Positions 53,245 to 62,563 of a stretch of DNA of 64,000 bases are shown in pieces. Position 1 is the first letter of the stretch. The number at the start of each line of letters is the position of its first letter. The notes below the pieces were generated by a model. That model saw nothing but the letters and a program-made list of their open reading frames with translations, was not told the origin of the DNA and ran no database searches. The DNA comes from an uncultured Anaerolineaceae bacterium (GTDB lineage Bacteria; Chloroflexota; Anaerolineae; Anaerolineales; Anaerolineaceae), in NCBI GenBank assembly GCA_927443345.1, contig CAKMKJ010000035.1, positions 28,286 through 92,285 of the forward strand, read 5' to 3'. The translations under genes were made by a program, and so were the position numbers.

Positions 53245-54912
53245 ATGAGCACTAAAAAAATATCTGCACTTTCCATCATTCTTATTCTGGCGATTTCACT
53301 CTCCGCCTGCAGCACAATCACTGCGAATCCAACCTTAACCGCCCCGACTCAAACGGTTGAAACCGAACAGCCTCAAGAAGAAGCTTCACCCGCCACTGAA
53401 TCCAGCCCCATCTTGGGATCACTTTCAGCCTATCAGACGGCGCTTGAGGGCATTTATACCAGGGTCAATCCCTCGGTAGTCAATATTCAGGTGACTGAGA
53501 ATGTACAAGTTTCCAACTCAACCACTAAAAATCCGTTTGGCAACATTCCAGGATTCGAATTCAACTTTGGCTCACCCTCAACCCCCGACCAACAAGAGTC
53601 AACCCAGGTTCAACAGTCGCTAGGCTCCGGTTTTGTATGGAACGAAGACGGATACATCGTGACCAACAACCATGTCGTCGCAGATGCCGATAAGATTCAG
53701 GTGAAATTCTCTGACGGCACCATCGCCAATGCCAAAGTGGTTGGCACGGACGTCAACAGCGATCTGGCTGTCATCCAACTCGTGGATTATTCTGGGCCGC
53801 TTCAACCGATTACATCATCCGATTCATCAGAGGTCAAAGTTGGGCAAGTGGCGATCGCCATCGGTAATCCGTATGGACTGGAAAACACTATGACTGTTGG
53901 TATTGTCAGTGCCGTGGGTCGATCGCTGCCAACAGATCAAACCTCGTCAACCTCTTACACCATCCCTGATGTCATCCAGACCGATGCCCCCATCAACCCT
54001 GGCAATTCTGGCGGTGTTTTGGTCAACGATCAGGGAGAATTAATCGGTGTGACCGCAGCCATCGAATCTTCCACCGGTTCCAATGCCGGCATCGGCTTCG
54101 CCATTCCCTCCAGCACTGTCCACAGAGTCGTGCCAGAGCTGATCAAATCAGGCAAGTATGAACATCCCTACCTCGGGTTGACCGGCACCACACTGACCCC
54201 TGACCTTTCAACAGCCATGGATCTAGACTCAGAATTGCGCGGCGTATTAGTGGTCGCGGTTGCCAATGACACTCCTGCTGACAAAGCCGGATTGATCGGC
54301 AGCAGTAAAATAGTCACTATTGATGGTAGTTCCGCACAAATCGGCGGAGACATCATTACCGCCATCGACGGACAATCACTCACTTCGATGGAAGACCTGA
54401 TCTCTTATCTGGCAAGCCATACCAAAGTCGGACAATCTATTAAACTTACCATCCTGCGTGATGGCTCCGAGAAAACTCTTGAAGCAACCGTGGCCGCCAG
54501 ACCAGGCAGCGTTGAACAAACTGCAGTCCAGAATAATCAATCCTCAGAAGAAAACGCCTCCACATCCGCGTGGATGGGAATTTCTGTCACCTCAATGAAC
54601 TCTGCCCTCGCGCAAGCAATGGGGCTGCCCGAAGATCAAAAAGGGCTTCTTTTACAGCAATTGGTCTCCGGCGGACCTGCCGATCTTGCCGGATTGATCG
54701 GCAGCTACAAACCGGTCATCATCAACGGCAAACGAGTGCTTATTGGCGGTGATATTATTACTGCCATTGAGAATCAACCCGTCTCTGCCGCGGATGAATT
54801 ACAGCAAGCTATTTCTGAAAAATCACCTGGTGACCAATTATCACTTACCATCTTACGTGATGGCAATGAAACGACCATAGTCGTTATCCTGGCTGAAAAA
54901 CCAACCAGTTAA
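53245..54912 (+). CDS. htrA: HtrA/DegP-type serine protease lipoprotein with two PDZ domains
   Basis: 555 residues. Lipobox LSAC (residues about 20-23) after a hydrophobic signal. Trypsin-like domain with His143 (NNHVVADAD), Asp173 (NSDLAVIQL) and Ser255 (PGNSGGVLV), all present. Two PDZ domains (about 305-415, 440-550), each with an unusual insert AGLIGS(S/Y)K...IGGDIITAI, similar to Chloroflexota/cyanobacterial forms. It degrades or refolds damaged envelope proteins. A TTGGAGG ribosome site precedes it. Regulated probably by the upstream OmpR/HK pair. Confidence 0.94.
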   Translation: MSTKKISALSIILILAISLSACSTITANPTLTAPTQTVETEQPQEEASPATESSPILGSLSAYQTALEGIYTRVNPSVVNIQVTENVQVSNSTTKNPFGNIPGFEFNFGSPSTPDQQESTQVQQSLGSGFVWNEDGYIVTNNHVVADADKIQVKFSDGTIANAKVVGTDVNSDLAVIQLVDYSGPLQPITSSDSSEVKVGQVAIAIGNPYGLENTMTVGIVSAVGRSLPTDQTSSTSYTIPDVIQTDAPINPGNSGGVLVNDQGELIGVTAAIESSTGSNAGIGFAIPSSTVHRVVPELIKSGKYEHPYLGLTGTTLTPDLSTAMDLDSELRGVLVVAVANDTPADKAGLIGSSKIVTIDGSSAQIGGDIITAIDGQSLTSMEDLISYLASHTKVGQSIKLTILRDGSEKTLEATVAARPGSVEQTAVQNNQSSEENASTSAWMGISVTSMNSALAQAMGLPEDQKGLLLQQLVSGGPADLAGLIGSYKPVIINGKRVLIGGDIITAIENQPVSAADELQQAISEKSPGDQLSLTILRDGNETTIVVILAEKPTS

Positions 54913-54940
54913 CACTTCTTCCTTCCTATAGCTAGAAAAA

Positions 54941-54977
54941 ACTGCAACAGGTCCCACCGATGGGCCTGTTGTAGTTT
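54941..54977 (+). terminator. Terminator after htrA
   Basis: ACTGCAACAGG-t-CCCA/TGGG-c-CTGTTGTAGT with a CCGA loop, then TT. Confidence 0.75.
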
Positions 54978-55076
54978 AATCATCTTTATAATTTGCGAAC
55001 AACAAAAACGTCAAAACTCAGAAGTGCTGGTTCTAAATAATTACGGTATGATTGGGTTATACAAATAGGAGTTAAT

Positions 55077-55934
55077 ATGTCTGAGAATAATCAAATTCGA
55101 AAAGTTGTTAATTCCATCGAACCACAGAGTGTCATGGAAGGTGCCGGTGTCAAACTGCGCCGCTCCATTGCCACCCGTCAAGTAGACTATGTCGATCCCT
55201 TTCTGCTCTTCGACCATTTCGGCTCACACGACCCCGCGGATTATATGGCCGGGTTCCCCATGCATCCCCACCGCGGCATCGAAACCGTCACCTATATGCA
55301 AGCCGGGTCGGTGCGCCACACCGATAGTCTTGGCAATTCAGGTGTCATCTCCGCCGGCGACCTGCAGTGGATGACCGCTGGCAGCGGCATCATGCACGAA
55401 GAAATGCCCCAGCAGGGCGCTGATGGTCATATGGAAGGTTTTCAGCTTTGGGTTAACCTGCCAGCCAAATTAAAAATGAGCCCTCCGCGCTATCAAGAAA
55501 TTCAGGCGGATTCTATTCCCGAAACCAAGCCTGAACCAGGCATCCGGGTAAAAGTGATCGCCGGCGAATTCGCTGGCCAGCGCGGACCGGCGACAGAAAT
55601 TGCTGCCGACCCCACCTATCTGGATGTGGCGCTTGACCCTGGCGTCACCTTCACCACACACATAGCGTCTGACCATACCGCCTTTGGTTATCTCTACTTC
55701 GGAGATGGCGACTTTGGCGGCACTTTTGCTTCAGCCACCAAACTGCTTATTTTTGGCGAAGGAGAGTCCATTCAGGTAACAGCAGACAAAATCGGAGCGA
55801 AATTTTTATTGATATCTGGTAAACCCCTGGGTGAACCCATCGCGCGACACGGCCCCTTCGTAATGAACACTCAACAAGAGATCATGGAAGCACTTAAAGA
55901 CCTCCGTGAAGGCACCTTTATCAAACAAAGCTAA
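55077..55934 (+). CDS. Pirin-family protein
   Basis: 285 residues, a two-cupin pirin. The N-terminal cupin has the metal residues in FPMHPHRGIETVTYM (His-x-His), then MHEEMPQ (Glu/His). The C-terminal cupin is diverged, with GEPIARHGPFVMNT as the signature end. Fe-binding; some pirins are quercetinases, others regulators of transcription or metabolism, so the role is open. Monocistronic, GGAG upstream, terminator after. Confidence 0.9.
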   Translation: MSENNQIRKVVNSIEPQSVMEGAGVKLRRSIATRQVDYVDPFLLFDHFGSHDPADYMAGFPMHPHRGIETVTYMQAGSVRHTDSLGNSGVISAGDLQWMTAGSGIMHEEMPQQGADGHMEGFQLWVNLPAKLKMSPPRYQEIQADSIPETKPEPGIRVKVIAGEFAGQRGPATEIAADPTYLDVALDPGVTFTTHIASDHTAFGYLYFGDGDFGGTFASATKLLIFGEGESIQVTADKIGAKFLLISGKPLGEPIARHGPFVMNTQQEIMEALKDLREGTFIKQS

Positions 55935-55950
55935 TGAACGAATAAAAATG

Positions 55951-55979
55951 ATCCCCGGTTTCAACAATGAACCGGGGAT
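55951..55979. terminator. Hairpin between pirin and MFS genes
   Basis: Perfect stem ATCCCCGGTT/AACCGGGGAT, loop of nine. Confidence 0.7.
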
Positions 55980-56006
55980 ATGCAAAACGATGGCAACATC
56001 CATTAA

Positions 56007-57233
56007 TCAAGCCATTATTATTTCCATTTCGGTAATCTCAACAACAACCTTACGATTTTTCTGTAAGAGAATCACCAACACCGTAGCAATCAACGCAGAA
56101 CCCGCCCAAAAAACAAAAGGTGCACCAGCCCAATAAGCTGCCAGGCTGTTGCCAAGCGCAGGTTCCACACTCATGCCGATGCCACCGATGCCGTTGATAA
56201 TTCCCATGGCTGTTCCGGCATATACATGACCGATCCCGTCAGTTTCAATTACTGATGTAAATAACATGGCCATAAAACCATCACGCATAAAACCTGATAA
56301 CAAAACAAACACCCAAACCCAGTTACCCTTCGCGATACTTAATAAACTAAATCCCAAGACAGTCATTATGCCAGCAATCACCATGATCTTTTTACGCGAG
56401 CCCATCCGATCAGACATCAATGCCAAGGGCAGAACAAAAACCATGCTCACCAGGTTATAAGCGGAAAGGGCGCTGTCAGCTCGAAGACCTTCCCATCCGT
56501 TGCCCCGCAGATAAAGTGGCAAATAGCCCATCACCCCTTGAATTGCCCCTGCCATGCAAAACATCACCAGGCCAATCAGCCAAATATTTTTCATTTTAAA
56601 AACGTGTTGAATGCTTTTCCCCATGGATACCGATTGCCCCGTTGACGATTTTGGAATTGGAGCCGAACGCGTAAAAAACCAGGGGATGCATAAAATAGCC
56701 CCAATCAAGCCGTAGAAAACAAACACATTGCGCCATCCTCCCAACCAGGGAGACAAAATAGATGCGCTGAGAATTGACCCCAAAAAGAAACCAAGCGCCA
56801 TGGCCATGGTCACAAATCCATTCGCCAACCCCAACTGCGAATTTGGAAACCACTGTCCAATAGTCTTGAGACCATTTAAAAACACAAAGGGCATAAAGGC
56901 GCCAACCAACACTACAGAAACCAATAGAAAGCCATAATCAGGTGATAAACCCCTGATAGCCCCCAACAATCCAACCAGCAAGGTGCTGACCAGCATCATT
57001 TTCTTGGGTCCAAACTTGTCTCCCAATGACCCGCCGAATAGACTAGTGAAGATGGCTGGCAGCGAACCGATCCCCCATAAGACTCCTATTTGCACCACAT
57101 TTAAATTCAATTCTTGTGCGATCTCGTTTGAAAGCACTGACAAAGCCATCGACGGCATAGCCAGGATGACAATATTTGTGATCAAAATGAGGCATAACAG
57201 ATACCACTTATACTTACTATTATGTGTTTCCAT
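56007..57233 (-). CDS. MFS transporter
   Basis: 408 residues, twelve hydrophobic helices in two halves. The loop after helix 2 has GGSLGDKFGPKK (MFS motif A) and after helix 8 LMSDRMGSRKK (second motif A). Resembles nitrate/cyanate or oxalate-formate type permeases (NarK/CynX clade, GIGGIGMSVEPALGNSLAAY), but the substrate is unclear. Monocistronic. Confidence 0.88.
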   Translation of the reverse strand: METHNSKYKWYLLCLILITNIVILAMPSMALSVLSNEIAQELNLNVVQIGVLWGIGSLPAIFTSLFGGSLGDKFGPKKMMLVSTLLVGLLGAIRGLSPDYGFLLVSVVLVGAFMPFVFLNGLKTIGQWFPNSQLGLANGFVTMAMALGFFLGSILSASILSPWLGGWRNVFVFYGLIGAILCIPWFFTRSAPIPKSSTGQSVSMGKSIQHVFKMKNIWLIGLVMFCMAGAIQGVMGYLPLYLRGNGWEGLRADSALSAYNLVSMVFVLPLALMSDRMGSRKKIMVIAGIMTVLGFSLLSIAKGNWVWVFVLLSGFMRDGFMAMLFTSVIETDGIGHVYAGTAMGIINGIGGIGMSVEPALGNSLAAYWAGAPFVFWAGSALIATVLVILLQKNRKVVVEITEMEIIMA

Positions 57234-57597
57234 TTATTCTTTCTGTAAATTACCAGGGATAATAATTGCGTTTTCCAATAATATCATGTTAAGGCGGGCA
57301 GTTAAAGAAACGGAAATTTTTTAAAGGTAAATAGGCAAATAAATCATGCACAAATTGCTTTTGAATTTTTCTGGTTATTGTCAATTCTGTAAATCTCAAA
57401 AAATGATTTTTGTTTTCAATGATAGGCAAAACTCAGCAGGGTAATCGCATTTGGTATGATTATCCATTTATATTTAACAAATGAGCGTTTATACTGCGAC
57501 GAGACGGTTTTTGTAACTCTCTCTCTGTATTGGCGCAATATGCCAGAGAGGCTGCCTGTGAAATCATGGCAGCCTCTCTTTATATCCAATTTAAGTG
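57234..57597. other. Intergenic region with a candidate structured RNA
   Basis: 364 bases, no credible ORF (a 32-codon frame at 57346 has no ribosome site). The right half is described as a candidate ncRNA. Confidence 0.5.
57455..57580 (+). ncRNA. Candidate small RNA with two mutually exclusive hairpins
   Basis: An extended -10 (TGGTATGAT, TATGAT at 57455-57460) starts it. Hairpin 1 is CTCTCTG-TATTG-GCG-CAATA-TGC-CAGAGAG (57521-57550). Hairpin 2 is AGAGAGGCTGCC/GGCAGCCTCTCT (57545-57579) followed by TTTATAT. The AGAGAG shared by both cannot pair twice. There is no plus-strand gene that hairpin 2 could be terminating. Confidence 0.4.
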
Positions 57598-59001
57598 TTA
57601 GCCTAGATAGAAATAACCAAAATTAACAGTATGAGATTTAGGCACACCGATGATCACGGTTGTGGCCGGGGTTCGAGCTGTAAACGACGCAGGCGCAGGA
57701 GAGACATCCACACAATACGTGCCAGCAGAAAGGCCTCCAAAATTATAGCGCCCATCAGCACCAGTGTTGGTAGAAGCAATCTCACCTCCTCCGGAACCAC
57801 AGCTGCCACTGTAGAGGTGTACAGTAGCTCCGCTCAATGGAAAATCTCCAACTTGATAAGCAAGGTCACCATTTCCATCCCTAAAAACGATACCTGTAAT
57901 ATTGGAGGGTACGGGGATGGGGGTAGCAGTAAAGGTTGGTATGGGTGTGAATGTGGGTGTGGGCGTTGCAGGTAATGGGCAAATTCCAGGTTCATTACCC
58001 TTGGGCGTGAATCCGACAGCCCAACGGCATGTGTTGTCTACCAAAGCCAATGCTTTAAGCGGGTAATGTTGGGAATCTATAAGTGGTGAACCTGCTTCCG
58101 CGTGTGTAAAGTGGTCATTATAATCAAACAAGGAAGGTTCCATAACGCCTAAATCAGTCCATGCACCCCAGAGGTATCCCGTATCATTATTGATTGCGCT
58201 TGGTTTAAATGCGATTTGAACCTCGTTAATGTCGCCAGGAGAACGTCTTGCCCAAGCCAGATCGGCGTCACTGCCTAAGCCTTGGTCGAAGAGCAAATTA
58301 TCATAACCATCGCCCAGTTGGGGGATATCTGCTGTTAGCGGAGTGCGGCTGCCGACATCATTATTTGTATCCTGCCAGACTTTGACACGATCTGTGCTCC
58401 AGCTACTGTCAGGTTGTCCTGCCTGAATGAGCACATCTCCCCGTCCATCAGAATTCAGATCCACCTCCAAACCGTAAAAACCGCGCATCTCATTCTCTGG
58501 ACTCGGCCCCTTTACATTGATTACGACATAAACCCAATCGCTGGTGCTATTCAAAACAGCTTTTTGGATATCTAGATCAGGGTAATAAACCATGTCGTTG
58601 GCTGTAAAAGGACGTTCGAATAAACCGATATTGAACAATTCCCCTCCTCGAGCACGGTTTTCACCTGCCGATTTTGATGAATCAGAATCCATCATTGCAC
58701 TCTGGGTTCCTCCGGGAGGGTCTCCTGGAACCATTTTATGTTCGATTGTTGCGGTGGGTTCCATAGTATCGGTTGGCTGAGGTGTTATGGTTTCCTCCAG
58801 AACTGGTGCCGGAGTTTCAATCTGCAGCACAGCAGTTTGGGTTTGTGCGATGCTCGTATTTACTGCTGCAAAAGTTTGCGTTATAGCCTCGCTTTGATCG
58901 CCGACGCTGCTGCCTGTGGGCAAGTTGCAGGATGATATCATCATCATCCCAATTAATACACAACACCAAAAAGGACTAAAGAACAAGTAATGTTTCTTCA
59001 T
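57598..59001 (-). CDS. Secreted lipoprotein with C-terminal SdrD B-like domain
   Basis: 467 residues. Lipobox ISSC at about residues 22-25. A Thr/Pro-rich linker (60-90), a central beta-rich domain (about 115-340) reminiscent of sugar-binding or lectin-like dockerin partners (LEVDLNSDGRGDVLI has a calcium-type DxNxDGxGD), a second linker ATPTPTFTPIPT, and a C-terminal SdrD B-type domain (about 375-467; GIVFRDGNGDLAYQVGDFPLSGATVHLY). Likely a cell-surface protein binding calcium; no enzyme motif seen. Confidence 0.8.
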   Translation of the reverse strand: MKKHYLFFSPFWCCVLIGMMMISSCNLPTGSSVGDQSEAITQTFAAVNTSIAQTQTAVLQIETPAPVLEETITPQPTDTMEPTATIEHKMVPGDPPGGTQSAMMDSDSSKSAGENRARGGELFNIGLFERPFTANDMVYYPDLDIQKAVLNSTSDWVYVVINVKGPSPENEMRGFYGLEVDLNSDGRGDVLIQAGQPDSSWSTDRVKVWQDTNNDVGSRTPLTADIPQLGDGYDNLLFDQGLGSDADLAWARRSPGDINEVQIAFKPSAINNDTGYLWGAWTDLGVMEPSLFDYNDHFTHAEAGSPLIDSQHYPLKALALVDNTCRWAVGFTPKGNEPGICPLPATPTPTFTPIPTFTATPIPVPSNITGIVFRDGNGDLAYQVGDFPLSGATVHLYSGSCGSGGGEIASTNTGADGRYNFGGLSAGTYCVDVSPAPASFTARTPATTVIIGVPKSHTVNFGYFYLG

Positions 59002-59309
59002 GATCCCTCCATCCTAACAATTGTTTATGAATGTATTTTGGGCTTTGTGACGTAATTGCGATGATCAATTCTCGCAGATAACATATTTATTCCGCAATTC
59101 ATATGTCTGCTTACTTTTGACAACTGATTCACTTGAGCAAGAGTAAAGAAACAGCTCAATAAATTAATTTTAGCATTTTTCACATCGTTTGCATTAGATT
59201 TTTCGAATCCATTTTGAAAAGACTTTAGCATTTTTAGAAAACTTTCGATCAATTCATGGATAATTATGAACTAAAATAAACACATAACACAAACCACAGG
59301 AGTCCAAAA
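59002..59309. other. Divergent intergenic region, no gene seen
   Basis: 308 bases. TTTAGCATTTTT occurs twice (59169 and 59224), 55 bp apart. Promoters for both flanking genes must lie here, but no clear boxes can be assigned. Confidence 0.4.
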
Positions 59310-60413
59310 ATGTCCGATCCCAGGATCGTCAAATACGCGGATGTGCTCGTCAATTATTCGGTCAAGACCCAACCCGGCGACTGGGTACACATCCAGGCTG
59401 GCAGACTGAGCACCCCCCTCGTGCGCGAAATCGTCGATCAAGTCGTTAAAGCTGGCGCCCATCCCACCTACGCCCTCACCTCAGACGAAATCACAGATGC
59501 CCTGTTCAAGAATGCCACCCCCGAACAATTAAACTGGTGCGCCCCCACCGACATGCAGATGATCAAACAGGCCAACGCCGCCATTTTCATCGCCGCACCC
59601 GAAAACTCCCGCGCCCTCAACGCCGTGGATCCCATCTTGCAGCAAGCCCGCCAAAAAGGCTGGCGCAAGTGGTACGAGATCTACATGAAGCGCTCCGCCG
59701 ACCACAGCCTGCGCTGGACCATGGCCAACTTTCCCACCCCCTCCCTCGCCCAGGATGCCGACATGAGCCTGGCAGACTATGAAGATTTCGTCTTTAAAGC
59801 AACTTTCGTAGATCAGCCTGACCCTGTCAAAGCTTGGCAAAAAGTGCATGACGACCAACAGAAGCTGGTTGATTTCCTGGCTGGCAAGAAAGAATTCCGC
59901 ATTAAAGGCCCCAACGCGGATATTGTCATGAGTGTTGAAGGCCGCGCTTTCATAAACTCGGATGGCGACAAGAACATGCCCAGCGGCGAGGTTTTCACCA
60001 GCCCGGTCGAGAACTCCGCCACAGGTTGGGTTAACTTCACCTTTCCCGCCGTCCACCTGGGTCGCGAAGTAGAAGGTGTGCACATGGAATTCAAGAACGG
60101 CAAGGCGGTCAAAGCCACTGCCGCCAAGAACGAAGACTTCCTCAACAAAATGCTGGATGTAGATAAAGGAGCGCGCGTCCTTGGCGAGCTCGGCTTGGGT
60201 ACCAACTACGGCATAGACCGCTTCACCAAAGACATCCTCTTTGATGAGAAGATTGGAGGTTCCTTCCATCTGGCGGTCGGCGCTGGCTTTGAAGAATGCG
60301 GCGGCAAAAACGTCTCAAGTTTGCACTGGGATTTTATCTGCGACGCCCGTAAGGAAACGGAGATGTTTGCCGATGGCAAACTCATTTATCAAAACGGAAG
60401 ATTTATTGTTTAG
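59310..60413 (+). CDS. M29-family metalloaminopeptidase (AmpS/PepS-like)
   Basis: 367 residues, near the usual 370-410. Metal-binding regions visible: MPSGEVFTSP (Glu), GANYGID-like LGTNYGIDRFT, and the C-terminal SLHWDFICD (His, Asp). Cytoplasmic dinuclear-metal exopeptidase releasing N-terminal residues. AGGAG precedes the ATG. Higher GC than its neighbours (codons rich in C at third position), as in the Etf genes, suggesting high expression. Confidence 0.92.
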   Translation: MSDPRIVKYADVLVNYSVKTQPGDWVHIQAGRLSTPLVREIVDQVVKAGAHPTYALTSDEITDALFKNATPEQLNWCAPTDMQMIKQANAAIFIAAPENSRALNAVDPILQQARQKGWRKWYEIYMKRSADHSLRWTMANFPTPSLAQDADMSLADYEDFVFKATFVDQPDPVKAWQKVHDDQQKLVDFLAGKKEFRIKGPNADIVMSVEGRAFINSDGDKNMPSGEVFTSPVENSATGWVNFTFPAVHLGREVEGVHMEFKNGKAVKATAAKNEDFLNKMLDVDKGARVLGELGLGTNYGIDRFTKDILFDEKIGGSFHLAVGAGFEECGGKNVSSLHWDFICDARKETEMFADGKLIYQNGRFIV

Positions 60414-60562
60414 GCTCAAATGAAGAAAAGTATTGATATTAACAAACATTGACTTGTAAGTGTAAATTTTATTTTTTTCGACAAAACCAAGTATTAATCG
60501 TTGACATAATAACAATTATGATGTAATATAAGGCATGATATAAGACATCATTTGGAGGAAAT

Positions 60563-60964
60563 ATGAATGGAAGATATTCATTAAACTTGCCTGTTGATTT
60601 AAAACAGGAAGCTGAACAAATAGCTGAACAACAAAAAATTTCTCTTAATCAATTAATCCTTTGGTCATTAACCGAAAAAGTAACTTCATTAAAAGGAAAT
60701 TTGAATGACCCTGAATTTCCTTCCATTTCATACAAGAGAGATTCAACTAATCAACTTATTCCTATTGTTAGAGGAAAAGGAATTCGAGTGCAAACCATTG
60801 TGATTGCGTCAAAACAATGGAAAGAAACCGTTTCTGATATTTGCAAGCAATACGACCTTTCTAAAAAGATGGTTGATGATGCTTTAGGTTTTTATTCTGC
60901 ACACAAGAAAATGGTGGATGCTTTGATTGCTGATAACGAATTACTAGAGAATAAACTTGGCTAA
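60563..60964 (+). CDS. Antitoxin-like protein: ribbon-helix-helix plus DUF433
   Basis: 133 residues. Residues 1-45 (MNGRYSLNLPVDLKQEAEQIAEQQKISLNQLILWSLTEK) look like a CopG/HicB-type ribbon-helix-helix DNA-binding domain. Residues about 55-125 match DUF433 (IPIVRGKGIRVQTIVI...VSDICKQYDLSKKMVDDALGFY). DUF433 genes usually pair with DUF5615 PIN-like genes, as here. The start has TGGAGGAAAT upstream. AT-rich relative to neighbours, hinting at transfer. Confidence 0.82.
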   Translation: MNGRYSLNLPVDLKQEAEQIAEQQKISLNQLILWSLTEKVTSLKGNLNDPEFPSISYKRDSTNQLIPIVRGKGIRVQTIVIASKQWKETVSDICKQYDLSKKMVDDALGFYSAHKKMVDALIADNELLENKLG

Positions 60965-61313
60965 TTTAAAACTCCATTTAGATATGGATACATCCAGAAA
61001 AGATTTATATAAGGCATTGTTGGATAAGGGTTATGATGTCACTAGAACGCCAAATAAAGAAATTCCAGAAGATGCCAGTGATGAAATCCAACTCTTATGG
61101 GCAACTTCGCACCAGCGTATCATTTTTACTTTTAATATCAAAGATTATATTAATTTATCCAAAAAGCATCCATTTCATGCTGGAATACTATTGGCAAATC
61201 AAAGTACGACCAATATCAGTCAGCTAATTCAAGTGTTATGCAAAATATTAGATGACACAATCGATGACCCTTGGATTGGACAGATTCGGTGGATTAGGGA
61301 TTGGCAAAAATAA
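60957..61313 (+). CDS. DUF5615 PIN-like toxin candidate
   Basis: 118 residues from a TTG that overlaps the antitoxin by 8 bp. PIN-like fold: LHLDMDTS with acidic residues at the first strand, DASDEIQLLWATSHQRIIFTFNIKDY as the second acidic motif (DASD and the usual T-x-D replaced by F-N-x-K-D). Loss of the usual ThrAsnAsp/ThrHisAsp pattern may alter catalysis. Probably a VapC-like RNase in a toxin-antitoxin pair. Confidence 0.8.
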   Translation: MANLKLHLDMDTSRKDLYKALLDKGYDVTRTPNKEIPEDASDEIQLLWATSHQRIIFTFNIKDYINLSKKHPFHAGILLANQSTTNISQLIQVLCKILDDTIDDPWIGQIRWIRDWQK

Positions 61314-61417
61314 TAATAACAAAATAAACAATTATGCAAATTTTAAATTACACCGACATTAAAATCAATTCTTTTCTTCATAAGAGCCATTGTTTTACAC
61401 CAATCGATGGAGACAAA

Positions 61418-61927
61418 ATGAAACCTGCATTGCTGGTTATTGATGTTCAGAAACAGTTTTATAATGAAGACCCCGACACTGCCAAATCACTTGAAAGCGC
61501 AGTCAATTATTTCATCGTCCCCACCATCAGACTTTTCCATGAGAAAAAATTGCCGATCGTATTTATTCAGCACATGGAAAGAGAAGATGGCCTTGTGCCA
61601 GGCGCTGAAGGCTTCGAGTTGCCGGAAGCCCTCGATGTTCAAGCTGGTGATCTACGCATTACCAAGACCTACAACAACGCGTTCAACAAGACTGATTTAC
61701 ACGAAAAGCTCAAAACCCTGGGCGTTGATACCCTGATCGTTACAGGCTATTGCGCAGAGTGGTGCATCCTCTCCACCATTCGCGGCGCCTGGGATCTTGA
61801 CCTGAAAGCCATCGTCCTGTTGGGCTCTATTGCCAGCGGATCGAAAGAAAGCATCTCCTTCGTTGAAAACAACCATTCGTCAGTATCATTAGGCGCGTTG
61901 CAAACCTTTATCAAAGCTTTACCTTAA
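61418..61927 (+). CDS. Isochorismatase-family cysteine hydrolase
   Basis: ATG 61418 behind GGAGA is the start (169 residues). Catalytic triad Asp9 (VIDVQKQF), Lys (ITKTYNNAF) and Cys116 in VTGYCAEWCILSTIRGA. Such enzymes hydrolyse nicotinamide-, urea- or carbamate-like amides; substrate unknown. Monocistronic, with a strong terminator after. Confidence 0.9.
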   Translation: MKPALLVIDVQKQFYNEDPDTAKSLESAVNYFIVPTIRLFHEKKLPIVFIQHMEREDGLVPGAEGFELPEALDVQAGDLRITKTYNNAFNKTDLHEKLKTLGVDTLIVTGYCAEWCILSTIRGAWDLDLKAIVLLGSIASGSKESISFVENNHSSVSLGALQTFIKALP

Positions 61928-61937
61928 TCTGTTTGCT

Positions 61938-61972
61938 GATTCGAATCCCCAAAAAAGGGATTCGAATCTTTT
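61938..61972 (+). terminator. Terminator after the isochorismatase gene
   Basis: GATTCGAATCCC/GGGATTCGAATC with an A/C loop and TTTT. Confidence 0.85.
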
Positions 61973-62111
61973 CTCTGACACTTGTTTGGACTCACAAATT
62001 TTCACACACATGTAACAATTTATCAAAAACAAAAAATTGACCATTTGACAATTTTGAAGTAATATTTTGATGAATAACATCAACATTGTATTATTCACGG
62101 AAGGAGCAATA

Positions 62112-62486
62112 ATGTCGCTGTTCAAGAATTTAAATGTTGTCGCGTATTATGTAACTGATTGGGAGAAAGCGAAGAAATTCTATCAAGATACGCTTGAATG
62201 GCCTGTCGTTTTCTCAAGTGACGAAGCAGGCTGGGTTGAATTTGGCCATGAGAATGAAACCCACATCTCAATTGAACGTTGGGATGGCCCAGAGCCCGCT
62301 CCACCCAAAATCGGTGGTGCCACCGTCGTTTTCACTGTGGATGATGCCATTGAAACCACAAAAAAATTACGTGCTCGTGGCGTCCGTTGTGAAGATGCGA
62401 TTACAGTGCCGGGCATGGTTTGTTATGGCACTTTTTATGACCTTGAGGGTAATCGACTACAGTTTGCCTCAAATGTCACGGAATAA
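62112..62486 (+). CDS. VOC/glyoxalase-fold protein
   Basis: ATG 62112 with GGAAGGAG upstream is preferred (124 residues). Two betaalphabetabetabeta modules: NLNVVAYYVTDWEKAKKFYQDTLEWP and GATVVFTVDDAIETTKKLRARGV, ending TFYDLEGNRLQFA. A single-domain vicinal-oxygen-chelate protein, possibly a glyoxalase or resistance protein; the metal residues are incomplete to the eye. Confidence 0.88.
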   Translation: MSLFKNLNVVAYYVTDWEKAKKFYQDTLEWPVVFSSDEAGWVEFGHENETHISIERWDGPEPAPPKIGGATVVFTVDDAIETTKKLRARGVRCEDAITVPGMVCYGTFYDLEGNRLQFASNVTE

Positions 62487-62499
62487 CCCTTTTATCATA

Positions 62500-62530
62500 G
62501 ATGCCGAATCCTTTATTGGGATTCGGCATC
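62500..62530. terminator. Hairpin between VOC and DUF3048 genes
   Basis: GATGCCGAATCC/GGATTCGGCATC, loop of seven; then TTGCTCTTT. Confidence 0.75.
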
Positions 62531-62563
62531 TTGCTCTTTCAATAACTATTATTCACTCCTGAA

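Noticed and set aside
57346-57444. 32-codon ORF with CxxC
   Set aside because: No ribosome site and no homology that I recognise.
59529-60269. 246-codon minus-strand ORF
   Set aside because: It is the complement of the aminopeptidase gene, whose motifs, start site and length are correct; GC-rich third positions leave the opposite frame open.
61938-61972. GATTCGAATCC as a tRNA T-arm
   Set aside because: It is one arm of a perfect terminator hairpin, with no acceptor or anticodon stem nearby.
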